Positions 7,910 to 17,442 of a stretch of DNA of 64,000 nt are shown piece by piece. Numbering within the stretch: position 1 is the stretch's first letter; each line of letters starts with the position of its first letter. Below the pieces are notes generated by a model that saw only the letters and a list, made by a program, of their open reading frames with translations, did not search any database and was not told the origin of the DNA. Where the stretch lies: NCBI GenBank assembly GCA_947482665.1, contig CANKJK010000002.1, forward strand, positions 291,656-355,655. Direction: 5' to 3'. Made by a program: the position numbers and the translations under genes. Origin of the DNA: Acidobacteriota bacterium. GTDB taxonomy: Bacteria > Acidobacteriota > Vicinamibacteria > Vicinamibacterales > UBA2999.

Positions 7910-9088
7910 TTAGGGAGCCAGCAGGCGCACGCGGGTCACGTCCACGCGCGTCAGCGGGGTTTCCCCGTTGACCGGCACGGCCTCAATCCGCTCCACCACC
8001 TCCAGCCCGTCGACCACACGACCGAAGACGGTGTACTTCCCGTCGATGCCGGACGAGGGCGCCGTCACGATGAAGAACGAGGTCGTGGCGCTCGCCGGAT
8101 CCTCGCCGCGCGCCATCGAGAGAATGCCCTTCTCATGGCTCGTGCCATTGAACTCAGGCTGGAGCGGCTTCACCAGGCCCTCCTGCCGGTCGCTGAGCGG
8201 GTCCTTGCGTGACGGGAGATACCCGCCCTGGATCACGAAGCCCTTGGCCACGCGGTGAAACGCCGTGCCGTCATAGACTCCGGTCTGCGCGAGGCGGAGA
8301 AAGTTCCGGACATGATTCGGCGCCCGGTCCGGAAAGAAGGCCACGGTGATATTCCCCATCGAGGTCTCGATGACGGCCCGGTAACCCGCGAGCTGGTCAA
8401 GTGTCTCGGAGACAAACGGCACCGGCAGAGGCGCCGGCTTGTCACGGATGCTCACCGTGCGGATCTCGACACGGTCCGTCAGCAACCCCGCCGCGTCCGC
8501 CGGCTGCTGCGAGATCGTCTGCGCGACGTTCATGCCCTCGACGACGCGGGCAAACACGGTGTACTGCCCGTCGAGCGCCGCCTGGTCGGAGACACAGATG
8601 AAGAACTGCGCGCCGGCGCTGTCGGGCTTCCCGGGCACGAGCACGGCCGAAACGGCCCCGCGCGTGTGCTTCTCGGGATTCCCTTCAAAGCGCAACACAT
8701 TCAGTCCGCCCGTGCCGTAGCGCGCCTTCTGCGACGGATCCTTCGAGAGCGGGTCACCGCCCTGGATGATGCCGAGCGGCACAGCCCGATGAAACACGGT
8801 GCCGTTGTAGGCGCCCTCACGGGCCCGCACGATGAAGTGCGCCACGTGCGTCGGCGCCGCCTCAGGCAGCAGGTCGATGACGATGACACCCTGCGACGTC
8901 TCCAGCACGGCCTGCTTCCCGCGCATCTCATCCGGAATGAGAGGCGACGTGAAGTAGACCGGGGCGGCGGGAGCGGCCGGCGCGGCCGGCTGCGGCCGTG
9001 GCGCGGGCCGTGGCGCCGACCTCGGCGCGGGCTTGGACGGGGCGGCCTGCAGGGCCAGCATCAACGCCAGAACGGGAACACACACCAT
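7910..9088 (-). CDS. Exported tandem cyclophilin-type peptidyl-prolyl isomerase
   Basis: A 392-aa protein with an N-terminal signal peptide, a Pro/Ala-rich linker (about 20-45) and two cyclophilin domains in one chain (about 50-210 and 225-390). Domain 1 has FHRAVPLGIIQGGD and AGAQFFICVS, retaining the Arg and Gln typical of the active site. Domain 2 has FHRVAKGFVIQGG but TTSFFIVT where the family usually has a Gln, so its activity may be reduced. It is a likely periplasmic folding catalyst for prolyl bonds. ATG 9088 has GGAGG 5 nt upstream and a perfect TATAAT at 9109-9114. Confidence 0.9.
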   Translation of the reverse strand: MVCVPVLALMLALQAAPSKPAPRSAPRPAPRPQPAAPAAPAAPVYFTSPLIPDEMRGKQAVLETSQGVIVIDLLPEAAPTHVAHFIVRAREGAYNGTVFHRAVPLGIIQGGDPLSKDPSQKARYGTGGLNVLRFEGNPEKHTRGAVSAVLVPGKPDSAGAQFFICVSDQAALDGQYTVFARVVEGMNVAQTISQQPADAAGLLTDRVEIRTVSIRDKPAPLPVPFVSETLDQLAGYRAVIETSMGNITVAFFPDRAPNHVRNFLRLAQTGVYDGTAFHRVAKGFVIQGGYLPSRKDPLSDRQEGLVKPLQPEFNGTSHEKGILSMARGEDPASATTSFFIVTAPSSGIDGKYTVFGRVVDGLEVVERIEAVPVNGETPLTRVDVTRVRLLAP

Positions 9089-9108
9089 GACAGCCTCCGG
9101 GTGCGGGG

Positions 9109-9114
9109 ATTATA
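9109..9114 (-). promoter_or_regulatory. -10 box (TATAAT) of the cyclophilin gene
   Basis: A perfect TATAAT on the minus strand, 20 nt before the start codon, gives a short leader that includes the GGAGG site. It diverges from the ExeA-type ATPase promoter at 9135-9140. Confidence 0.65.
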
Positions 9115-9134
9115 GGGAAAAGGCGCGGCACTGC

Positions 9135-9140
9135 TATCCT
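9135..9140 (+). promoter_or_regulatory. Extended -10 box of the ExeA-type ATPase
   Basis: TGC-TATCCT ends 8 nt before GTG 9149. The nine bases are identical to the element before the pseudopilin gene at 394-402. No ribosome-binding site lies between box and start. Confidence 0.55.
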
Positions 9141-9148
9141 TGCAGCCG

Positions 9149-10330
9149 GTGAGCCTGTCGCTCTCGTCCAACCAGCCGTCGATGCTCGCGCACGAGCAGT
9201 ACTTCGGATTCGCGCAACGGCCCTTCGCGCTGTCGCCTGATCCGAAATTCCTCTATCGCAGCGCGTCTCATGATGCGGCCACCGGCCGCCTGCTGCAGGC
9301 GCTGCGCCGGCGCGAAGGCTTTCTCGTGCTCACCGGCGACATCGGCACCGGCAAGACGACCCTGTGCCGGGCACTGCTGACGGAGATGGGGCCCACGGCG
9401 TTCACCTCGCTCATTCTGAATCCGTTTCTCTCCGTCGACGAACTGCTGCGCGAGGTCCTGACCGACTTCGGCGTGGTCTCGCGCGACGCCGTCCGCGCCG
9501 ATCGCCTGGACCCGCCGAGCACGCACGACATGATGTCGACGCTCTACGAGTTCCTGCAGTCCATCGGCCCCATCGGCGGCACGGCCATCCTCATCATCGA
9601 CGAAGCCCAGCACCTCTCGAAGTCCGTGCTCGAACAGATCCGCGTGCTGTCGAATCTTGAAGCCAGCGACACGAAGCTCCTGCAGATCCTCCTCGTCGGC
9701 CAGCTCAACCTGCTCGAGACGCTGAGCCACGCCGACATGCGCCAGTTCGCCCAGCGCATCTCGCTGCGTGCGACGCTGACGCCGCTGACACGCGAGGAGT
9801 CTGACGCCTACATCCGGCACCGCATCGCGGTGGGTGCACCAACGCGCGAGGTCGTGTTCACCGACGACGCCCTCGCCACCGTCTGGAGCATTGCCACAGG
9901 CATACCCCGCATCATCAATCTGCTCTGCGACCGGGCACTGGCGTTCGCGGCGCAGGATGCGCAGGATCTCGTCTCCGCCGGGCATGTCCGGCAGGCGGCC
10001 GCCTCGCTCGAACTCACGGCGCCGTCCAGCGGCTCCACCTTTGCCTCGTTCAACGGCCAGAACGCTCATCGGAGGCGGTGGCCCTGGGTGGCCGCGCTCG
10101 TCCTGCTCGTGCTGGCCGCGGCGATCGCCGTGTCGCTTCAGCTGAAGCCACTCCCGAGTTGGGTGGCCGACGCAGTGGTCCCGGCTGCGCCACTCCGCCC
10201 CACGATGCGCGTGCACCCGACGGGTATGGAAGTGCCGCCGGACGACATCGTCATTCCGCTGCCCCGGCCCGCGTCAGAGCGCACCGCCACACCAGACCCA
10301 GACGCCGACCCGGAACCGGCGACCCGCTAG
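9149..10330 (+). CDS. ExeA/GspA-type AAA ATPase with C-terminal membrane anchor
   Basis: A 393-aa protein starting YFGFAQRPFALSPDPKFLY-like, the signature of the ExeA/GspA family. Walker A is GDIGTGKTT near residue 60 and Walker B is ILIIDEAQHL near 150, followed by an AAA lid. A single membrane helix lies at about 310-330 (WPWVAALVLLVLAAAIAVSL), then a short Pro-rich periplasmic tail without the usual peptidoglycan-binding domain. The family helps assemble secretins or exopolysaccharide machines at the cell wall. It could serve the pseudopilin at 409-1473, which has an identical promoter element. The 3' end overlaps rsgA: both stop codons use the same CTAG. Confidence 0.85.
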   Translation: MSLSLSSNQPSMLAHEQYFGFAQRPFALSPDPKFLYRSASHDAATGRLLQALRRREGFLVLTGDIGTGKTTLCRALLTEMGPTAFTSLILNPFLSVDELLREVLTDFGVVSRDAVRADRLDPPSTHDMMSTLYEFLQSIGPIGGTAILIIDEAQHLSKSVLEQIRVLSNLEASDTKLLQILLVGQLNLLETLSHADMRQFAQRISLRATLTPLTREESDAYIRHRIAVGAPTREVVFTDDALATVWSIATGIPRIINLLCDRALAFAAQDAQDLVSAGHVRQAAASLELTAPSSGSTFASFNGQNAHRRRWPWVAALVLLVLAAAIAVSLQLKPLPSWVADAVVPAAPLRPTMRVHPTGMEVPPDDIVIPLPRPASERTATPDPDADPEPATR

Positions 10331-11424
10331 GCCCGGTCCTTCTCCCGCTGCCGGGACTTCGGCACCTTTCCCGCCATCTTCGACCGCCGCTTGTCATCCA
10401 GCAGGAGCTTCTCGTCCTGCTGTCGGCCCAGGTGCGCCAGCTCGGCCTGGAGCGCCTGATAGCTCTCGAGCCTGGCGGTCGTCAGCCGGCCGTCGGCCAC
10501 CGCCACCGCCACCGCGCAGCGCGGCTCCCCCGCATGCCGGCAGTCCGTGAAGTGGCAGCCGGAGGCGAGCGCTTCGATGTCGTCAAACGCCTCACGCACC
10601 GCCTCGCCCACATCCCAGAGCTGGAGTTCGCGCATGCCCGGGGTGTCGACCACGAGGCCACCTGACGGCAGCAGGATCAGTTCGCGGCGGGTCGTCGTGT
10701 GACGCCCCTTGGAGTCCGACGCCCGCACTTCGTTCGTGCGCTGGCGCTCATCCCCGGCCAGCTGGTTGATCAGCGTGGACTTGCCGACGCCCGACGAGCC
10801 CAGGAACGCCGCCGTACGGCCGGGCGCCAGGCAGGCTTCCACCGCCGCCATGCCCTCGCCCAGGCGGGGATTGACAAGGTGGACAGGCAGGCCACCGGTG
10901 GCCGCCCGCACCTCGGCCACGCGCGCAGGCACGTCGTCGCAGAGATCCGCTTTGGTGAGCAGCACCACGGGCGCGGCGCCGCTGTCTCGCGAGAGGAGCA
11001 GATACCGCTCCAGGCGCCGCACGGAAAAGTCGGCATCGAGGGCCATGACCAGAAAGACCAGATCGACGTTGGCCGCCACGATCTGCTCGTCTGTCACCTC
11101 TCCGGCCACCTTGCGCGAGAAGCGTGTCCGCCGTGGCAGTACCGAACGGATGGAGGCCAGCTGACCCGGTTCACCCGGGCGGACGACCACCCAGTCACCG
11201 ACGGCGGGCATCTCGGCGCGGCTGTGAGCGCGATGCTTGAGCCTCCCGGACACGGCGCCTTCGACCTCGCCCGAGGCGAGCTGCAGGCGATACAGATGGT
11301 TGAAGTCGATCGCGACGCGGCCCGGCACGACGTCCGCGGGCGCGCCCACGGCCTCAAACGCCGCGCGCCAACGGTCGTCCCAACCGAGGGACTCGAGGCG
11401 GGCGGCACCTGGCGCGTTGGCCAC
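10327..11424 (-). CDS. rsgA: Small ribosomal subunit biogenesis GTPase RsgA
   Basis: A 365-aa circularly permuted GTPase that matures the 30S subunit. The OB domain (about 20-95) is followed by the G domain with permuted motifs: TKAD (G4), LGSSGVGKST (G1) and DTPGM (G3). The C-terminal zinc domain has Cys-x5-Cys-His-x5-6-Cys (GCHFTDCRHAGEPRC). The C-terminal tail is Lys/Arg-rich. GTG 11424 is chosen because it shares a base with the terC stop (TAGTG), which implies translational coupling, and removes a 25-residue unconserved extension. Family length is about 350 aa. Confidence 0.93.
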   Translation of the reverse strand: MANAPGAARLESLGWDDRWRAAFEAVGAPADVVPGRVAIDFNHLYRLQLASGEVEGAVSGRLKHRAHSRAEMPAVGDWVVVRPGEPGQLASIRSVLPRRTRFSRKVAGEVTDEQIVAANVDLVFLVMALDADFSVRRLERYLLLSRDSGAAPVVLLTKADLCDDVPARVAEVRAATGGLPVHLVNPRLGEGMAAVEACLAPGRTAAFLGSSGVGKSTLINQLAGDERQRTNEVRASDSKGRHTTTRRELILLPSGGLVVDTPGMRELQLWDVGEAVREAFDDIEALASGCHFTDCRHAGEPRCAVAVAVADGRLTTARLESYQALQAELAHLGRQQDEKLLLDDKRRSKMAGKVPKSRQREKDRA

Positions 11425-12164
11425 TAGTCGGGCAACTGCCGGTGCAGGTGGACCGGCGCGGCCTTCGCCCGGACGCGCAGGTTGACGAGCTCGACGCACA
11501 CCGAGAAGCCCATCGCGAAGTAGACATAGCCCTTCGGGATGTGCTGCCCCAGCCCCTCGGCGACCAGTGAGGTGCCAATCAGCAGGAGGAAGCTGAGCGC
11601 CAGCACCTTGAGCGTCGGGTGGCGATCCACCACGTCGGCAATGGCACCGGCCGAGAGCATCATCACGCCCACCGCAATCACCACCGCCGCGATCATGATC
11701 TCGACGTGCTCGGCCATCCCGACGGCGGTAATCACCGAGTCAATCGAGAACACGATGTCGAGCGCGAGAATCTGGGCGATGACCGCAGCAAAGGACGCGG
11801 CGGCTCGGGCCGGTCCCGCCTGATGATCGGCCCCCTCGAGCTTGTCGTGGATTTCCTGCGTGCTCTTGCCGATGAGGAACAGGCCACCGATGAGCAGGAT
11901 CAGGTCGCGGCCCGACAGGGCACGGGTCAGGATGGTGATGAGCGGGGTCGTCAGACTCATGACCCACGCAATGGACACCAGCAGCCCAATGCGGATGAAC
12001 ATCGCCAGGAAGAGCCCCAGCCGTCTGGCCCGGGGCTGATCCGCCCGCGGAAGCTTCCCCGCGAGGATCGAGATGAAGACGATGTTGTCGACGCCGAGGA
12101 CGATCTCAAGCGCGGTCAGGGTCAGCAGCGCGACCCAGCCCTCGGCGCTCGTCATCCAGTCCAT
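11424..12164 (-). CDS. TerC-family integral membrane protein
   Basis: A 246-aa membrane protein with about 7 helices. The TerC signature EIVLGVDNIVFISIL near residue 20 and its counterpart ILALDIVFSIDSVITAVGM near residue 130 contain the paired acidic residues thought to bind metal. Members include Alx/YkoY-type manganese exporters and tellurite-resistance proteins; I cannot tell which substrate applies here. It begins one base from the stop of the upstream gene and overlaps rsgA by one base, so the three form a unit. Confidence 0.9.
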   Translation of the reverse strand: MDWMTSAEGWVALLTLTALEIVLGVDNIVFISILAGKLPRADQPRARRLGLFLAMFIRIGLLVSIAWVMSLTTPLITILTRALSGRDLILLIGGLFLIGKSTQEIHDKLEGADHQAGPARAAASFAAVIAQILALDIVFSIDSVITAVGMAEHVEIMIAAVVIAVGVMMLSAGAIADVVDRHPTLKVLALSFLLLIGTSLVAEGLGQHIPKGYVYFAMGFSVCVELVNLRVRAKAAPVHLHRQLPD

Positions 12165-12165
12165 A

Positions 12166-12672
12166 TCAGGTGCGAGCGGGGATTCGGCTTTCGGGCATGT
12201 CCGCGAGCGAGCCCCACGCGTCCGGATCCTGCCAGGTCAGCGTCGAGAGATAGAGCGCCACATCCTCGGCCGGGAACGACGCCGCAAGCGCCTTGGCGGC
12301 AGCAGCCAATTTCGGGTCACCGGGCGGCGTGACTTCTTCGTCCTCGATGAGGCCGTCCTCGTGCGTAATACCGAGGTGGTCGAGGAACGCGGCCATCATC
12401 GGACGCTGGTGGATGATGTGGTACGCCACCAGCAACCGGGCCGCTACGAGTTCCGAGACAAACGGCAGCGCCACCAGATACTGCGCCTTGCGGGCGACCG
12501 GCAGCCCGATCACGCTCTTCGGCCGGAACTTCAGCCGCGTCGCGATCGTGGCGAGGGCCTCGCCCTGCTCGTTGGCGCCGTTCGGATCCTGCCAGAACGC
12601 CTCAGCCGCCTGCAGGCGGTGATCGGCGGACATCTGCTTCCAGAGTGCGGACGGGAGTGACGGTTCGGACAT
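12166..12672 (-). CDS. Conserved hypothetical protein
   Basis: A 168-aa soluble, mostly helical protein with no signal peptide. I do not recognise the family. It heads the set that leads into terC and rsgA, with a 1-nt gap to terC. On the minus strand TGC-TAACGT lies 10 nt before the ATG and no ribosome site is seen, so it may have a very short leader. Sequence quality and codon use match real genes. Confidence 0.65.
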   Translation of the reverse strand: MSEPSLPSALWKQMSADHRLQAAEAFWQDPNGANEQGEALATIATRLKFRPKSVIGLPVARKAQYLVALPFVSELVAARLLVAYHIIHQRPMMAAFLDHLGITHEDGLIEDEEVTPPGDPKLAAAAKALAASFPAEDVALYLSTLTWQDPDAWGSLADMPESRIPART

Positions 12673-12750
12673 GCGGGAACCTACGTTAGCACGGCCACCC
12701 GCTCAAACACGCCGGGCGAACCGGGCGCGGGCGAGCGAGTAGTCCGGCGA

Positions 12751-14589
<1,839 letters not shown>

Positions 14590-14595
14590 CTGTCC

Positions 14596-14601
14596 AGTAT
14601 G
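14596..14601 (-). promoter_or_regulatory. Probable -10 box of typA
   Basis: Minus-strand CATACT, one mismatch from TATACT, ends 6 nt before the typA ATG. The spacing is the same as at other leaderless-type starts here. Confidence 0.45.
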
Positions 14602-14642
14602 GCACGGCGCCCCCCTTTAGGCCCTGCCCACCCGGCCCCGGG

Positions 14643-14648
14643 TACACT
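14643..14648 (+). promoter_or_regulatory. -10 box of the FmdB-family gene
   Basis: TACACT lies 20 nt before ATG 14669, leaving a short leader with a GAGG site 7 nt before the start. Confidence 0.55.
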
Positions 14649-14668
14649 GGGGACATTGAGGTTTCCCC

Positions 14669-14893
14669 ATGCCACTCTTCGAATACGCCTGTAAAACGTG
14701 CGATCACCAGTTCGAGGTCCTGGTGCGTGGCTCCGAGCAGCCGGCCTGCCCGGCCTGCGCCGGCCACGACCTGCAGAAGCGTCTCTCTGTGTTTGCGGCC
14801 CAGACCAAGAGCGCCGCGCCGAGGATGAGCGCACCGGGCCCCTGCGGCTCCTGCGGGGATCCCCGCGGCCCCGGCGCCTGCTCGATGAACTAG
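14669..14893 (+). CDS. FmdB-family zinc-ribbon protein
   Basis: A 74-aa protein with the FmdB/CxxC_CxxC_SSSS pattern: MPLFEYACKTC, then CPAC about 25 residues later, together a four-Cys zinc ribbon. The tail adds more Cys (CGSCGDPRGPGAC) and Gly/Pro. Such proteins are putative regulators or zinc chaperones; the role is not established. Start supported by a GAGG ribosome site. Confidence 0.85.
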   Translation: MPLFEYACKTCDHQFEVLVRGSEQPACPACAGHDLQKRLSVFAAQTKSAAPRMSAPGPCGSCGDPRGPGACSMN

Positions 14894-14918
14894 GCGTCCC
14901 GACCGCGGGCCGCTCGGG

Positions 14919-15356
14919 CTACTTCGCGCAGCAGCCCTTCTTCTCGCCGGGCTTCCCGGCGACCTTCTTTTCAGCCGCACCACCGTGGTCCGCGTGCGGG
15001 TTGTTCGTGGCCGCCTTGTGCTGCGCGTGGGGGTCTTCGGCTCCCGCGTCGGCGGCCGGGCCCAGCTTGATCCCATTGGCGGTGAGCGGCGTCTTGCCCG
15101 CGCCGACATCCAGCACCACGCGCTGCCCCACGGCAAGGTCGGCGAGTGTCGCCGCGGCGGTGCCACGCGTGACGATGGTCTTCGCAGTCGTCAGCACCGT
15201 TTCGAGCTTGCCATCCGTCGTCTTGACCTCCACCTGGCCCGCGGCCACTTTCGTGACGGTGCCCCGGACGGTGTGCGTGTGCCCTTCATGGGCCAAGACA
15301 GGATAGGAAAGCCCCAGACACAGGGCGGCGGCAGCGAGCGTACGTGAGCGAATCAT
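14919..15356 (-). CDS. Periplasmic His-rich DUF5666-like protein
   Basis: A 145-aa protein with a signal peptide (about 1-22), HEGHTH right at the mature N terminus, then an OB-like DUF5666 domain (about 30-100) and a tail with DPHAQHK, NPHADHGG and a final GCCAK. The His clusters and terminal Cys pair suggest copper or another soft metal as ligand. ATG 15356 has a perfect AAGGAGG site and overlaps the cytochrome stop (ATGA). It is the last gene of the three-gene metal-related set. Confidence 0.75.
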   Translation of the reverse strand: MIRSRTLAAAALCLGLSYPVLAHEGHTHTVRGTVTKVAAGQVEVKTTDGKLETVLTTAKTIVTRGTAAATLADLAVGQRVVLDVGAGKTPLTANGIKLGPAADAGAEDPHAQHKAATNNPHADHGGAAEKKVAGKPGEKKGCCAK

Positions 15357-15928
15357 GGCTGTCCTCCTTCAAGGAACCGTTCATCATCGAGTTCGCGGCG
15401 AATCTCCGCTGGTGGCCGTGGCATCTGACTGCGGACGTCCTGCACGTCGGAGGGCGACCAGCGCGGCATCGTCCGAATCAGGCGCACGAGCGCCCAGCTC
15501 GCCGCTTCACCATCAGGAGTCGCGGTGGTGAACGCCGGCATCCCCGTAAAGCGCACGCCCCGCTCGATCGCGTGAAAGAGTGCACCATCACTCTGGCGCT
15601 GGGTCGGCGCCGCCCGCAGATCCGGCGGACGGGGCGAGAGCCCTCGGCCGATGGGTGTCTCGCCGCTGCCGTCGGCCCCATGGCACGTCGCGCAGTGGTC
15701 AGCGTAGTGCGCCCGCGCCTCGCGCATGCGCTCCCGAGATTCGGCCACGGGGTTGGTGCGGGCCGCGACTTCCGGAGGCGTCGCATAGCCGCGCAGCCAC
15801 CCCATCAGGCGGACTTCGATGAATCCCGGAGCCTCTACCGCGTCCAGGCTCGTGGTCCGCACGATGTTCACGGCTGCTGCCACCATCAGCACCACGCCGA
15901 GGACCACGCCAAGCGCGAGGCGAATCAC
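15353..15928 (-). CDS. Membrane-anchored mono-heme cytochrome c
   Basis: A 191-aa protein with an N-terminal membrane helix (about 4-25), then a cytochrome c domain with one CATCH heme site near residue 80 and a distal Met candidate in RFTGMPAF near 120. It is likely an electron carrier facing the periplasm. GTG 15928 is chosen because it overlaps the upstream stop as GTGA; longer frames lack a plausible leader. It sits between a His-rich outer-membrane protein and a His-rich periplasmic protein, so it may serve metal oxidation or detoxification. Confidence 0.8.
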   Translation of the reverse strand: MIRLALGVVLGVVLMVAAAVNIVRTTSLDAVEAPGFIEVRLMGWLRGYATPPEVAARTNPVAESRERMREARAHYADHCATCHGADGSGETPIGRGLSPRPPDLRAAPTQRQSDGALFHAIERGVRFTGMPAFTTATPDGEAASWALVRLIRTMPRWSPSDVQDVRSQMPRPPAEIRRELDDERFLEGGQP

Positions 15929-17391
15929 CGCATCACCGCCGGGCGGATGGTCACGAACACGCCACTGCCGTAGGTCACGCGTCCACCATACCGCGGACCC
16001 AGCAACGCATTGGCCAGTGCCGCCGACACCGTAAAGCCCACGCCCGGTTGCCAGCCCCGCCACGGTGAGGCATGGCGGACGTAGCCACCCTGGAGCTTGC
16101 CCATGCCTTGCGGCTCCGTGAGACCGTGGATGCTGACGTCATGTGGGGACTTGGTCCCCAGTTCGGCACGGCCGAACCAGGTGTCGTGCGGGCTGCGCGC
16201 CACGGAAGTTTCCATGAGCAGGAACTGCGTAGCGGGGCGGCGCGTCTCGACAGCGCGACCCCACGCGACCGTCGATGCCCACTGCGCCTCCGTCCCCGCC
16301 AGCCGCCTGTTGTAACTCACCGAGGCGGTCGTCAGATTCTTGTCCACGGTGGTCAGGTCCTCGTGTGCCGGTTCGGCGTCCTTCAGATGCCCGGCCGAGA
16401 CCTGCACGGCCCACGCGGGAGACGGCATCCACCACACACGGCCCGAGTAGGAGTCCAGCGGTGCCAGGTCGAAGTTGTGTCGGTTCTCGTCGGGCTCCCG
16501 CCCGTTGAACACGGAGGCCTCCGCCTTCCAGCGAGCCGTGAAGACTCCGGCCGTCGCCACGCCGTAGGTGATGTGCGTGGCGTCGAGCCAGTGGTGGGAG
16601 ATCGGCGCCATCGGATTGATCGTTGACGACGCGCGATGCGGAAACGCTGCCGGGCCAAGCGCCGGCTCACCGGCGGGTCCACCGTAGACCTGCACGAACA
16701 GTCCGGGACGAAGGGGTCGCGTATAGGACGCGGCCAGCTCCATCACCGCATCGTGCGGATGCTGCTTCTCGTGAATCGGCTCGCCGCCGCACAGTTCACC
16801 CGTGGCGAACATGTCGGGATACCCGCAGCCGCGAATCGTCCAGGGCTCGGCGCTCCCCATGCCGTTCAGCGTGAGCCAGCCCGCGCCGACTTTCCGCTGC
16901 GCCATTGCCATGCCCCAGTTGATGCTGCCCGCTTGCGTGCCGCCAAAGAAGCCGCCTTCGTGGAAGACCTGCCCGAAGGCCTGTCCCATCAGCATCACCG
17001 TCCACGCACCAGCCTTGGGTGACACGCCTCGCATCGGGGTGGTGTCCGGCACCCAACTGGTGCCTGACGCCAACCGGTTCATCGGCACACCGCCAGGGCC
17101 GGTCATCGTGTGCGCCGACATGTCGTGACCGGCCATGTGACCCATGTCGTGCCCCGCGTGCGGGTCCGGGGCGTGTCCGGCATGAGGATCGGATGGCTGA
17201 GGAGCCGGCGCGTCAGGGGCTGGCGCCTCCGGAGCAGGTGCTTCCGACGCAGGCACTGCCGGGGTCGGGTGTTGATGGCCGGCGTGGGGGTCCGGTGTCT
17301 GGGCATCCGCGTACGCCGTCAGGCTCAGCACGAGGCCAGCCGTCACCAGGGCACGCCAGGGCACGAGTGAACGGAGATGGGGCACAGGCAT
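15925..17391 (-). CDS. Outer-membrane protein with His/Met-rich N-terminal region, probable copper handling
   Basis: A 488-aa protein: signal peptide (about 1-31), a Pro/Ala/His-rich segment with repeated DPHAGH and a HDMGHMAGHDMSAHTM-like stretch (to about 100), then a long beta-barrel-like region rich in aromatic alternation and ending in a short strand. The His/Met cluster resembles copper-binding segments of CopB-type proteins. I infer metal export or tolerance; no direct proof. ATG 17391 has AGAGGG just upstream, whereas the ATG at 17427 has no ribosome site. Cytochrome c follows with a 4-nt overlap. Confidence 0.75.
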   Translation of the reverse strand: MPVPHLRSLVPWRALVTAGLVLSLTAYADAQTPDPHAGHQHPTPAVPASEAPAPEAPAPDAPAPQPSDPHAGHAPDPHAGHDMGHMAGHDMSAHTMTGPGGVPMNRLASGTSWVPDTTPMRGVSPKAGAWTVMLMGQAFGQVFHEGGFFGGTQAGSINWGMAMAQRKVGAGWLTLNGMGSAEPWTIRGCGYPDMFATGELCGGEPIHEKQHPHDAVMELAASYTRPLRPGLFVQVYGGPAGEPALGPAAFPHRASSTINPMAPISHHWLDATHITYGVATAGVFTARWKAEASVFNGREPDENRHNFDLAPLDSYSGRVWWMPSPAWAVQVSAGHLKDAEPAHEDLTTVDKNLTTASVSYNRRLAGTEAQWASTVAWGRAVETRRPATQFLLMETSVARSPHDTWFGRAELGTKSPHDVSIHGLTEPQGMGKLQGGYVRHASPWRGWQPGVGFTVSAALANALLGPRYGGRVTYGSGVFVTIRPAVMR

Positions 17392-17442
17392 CAGCCCTCT
17401 GTGCAACGTCACTGGGGCCTGTGCCATCTGACGCGGAGCGAC

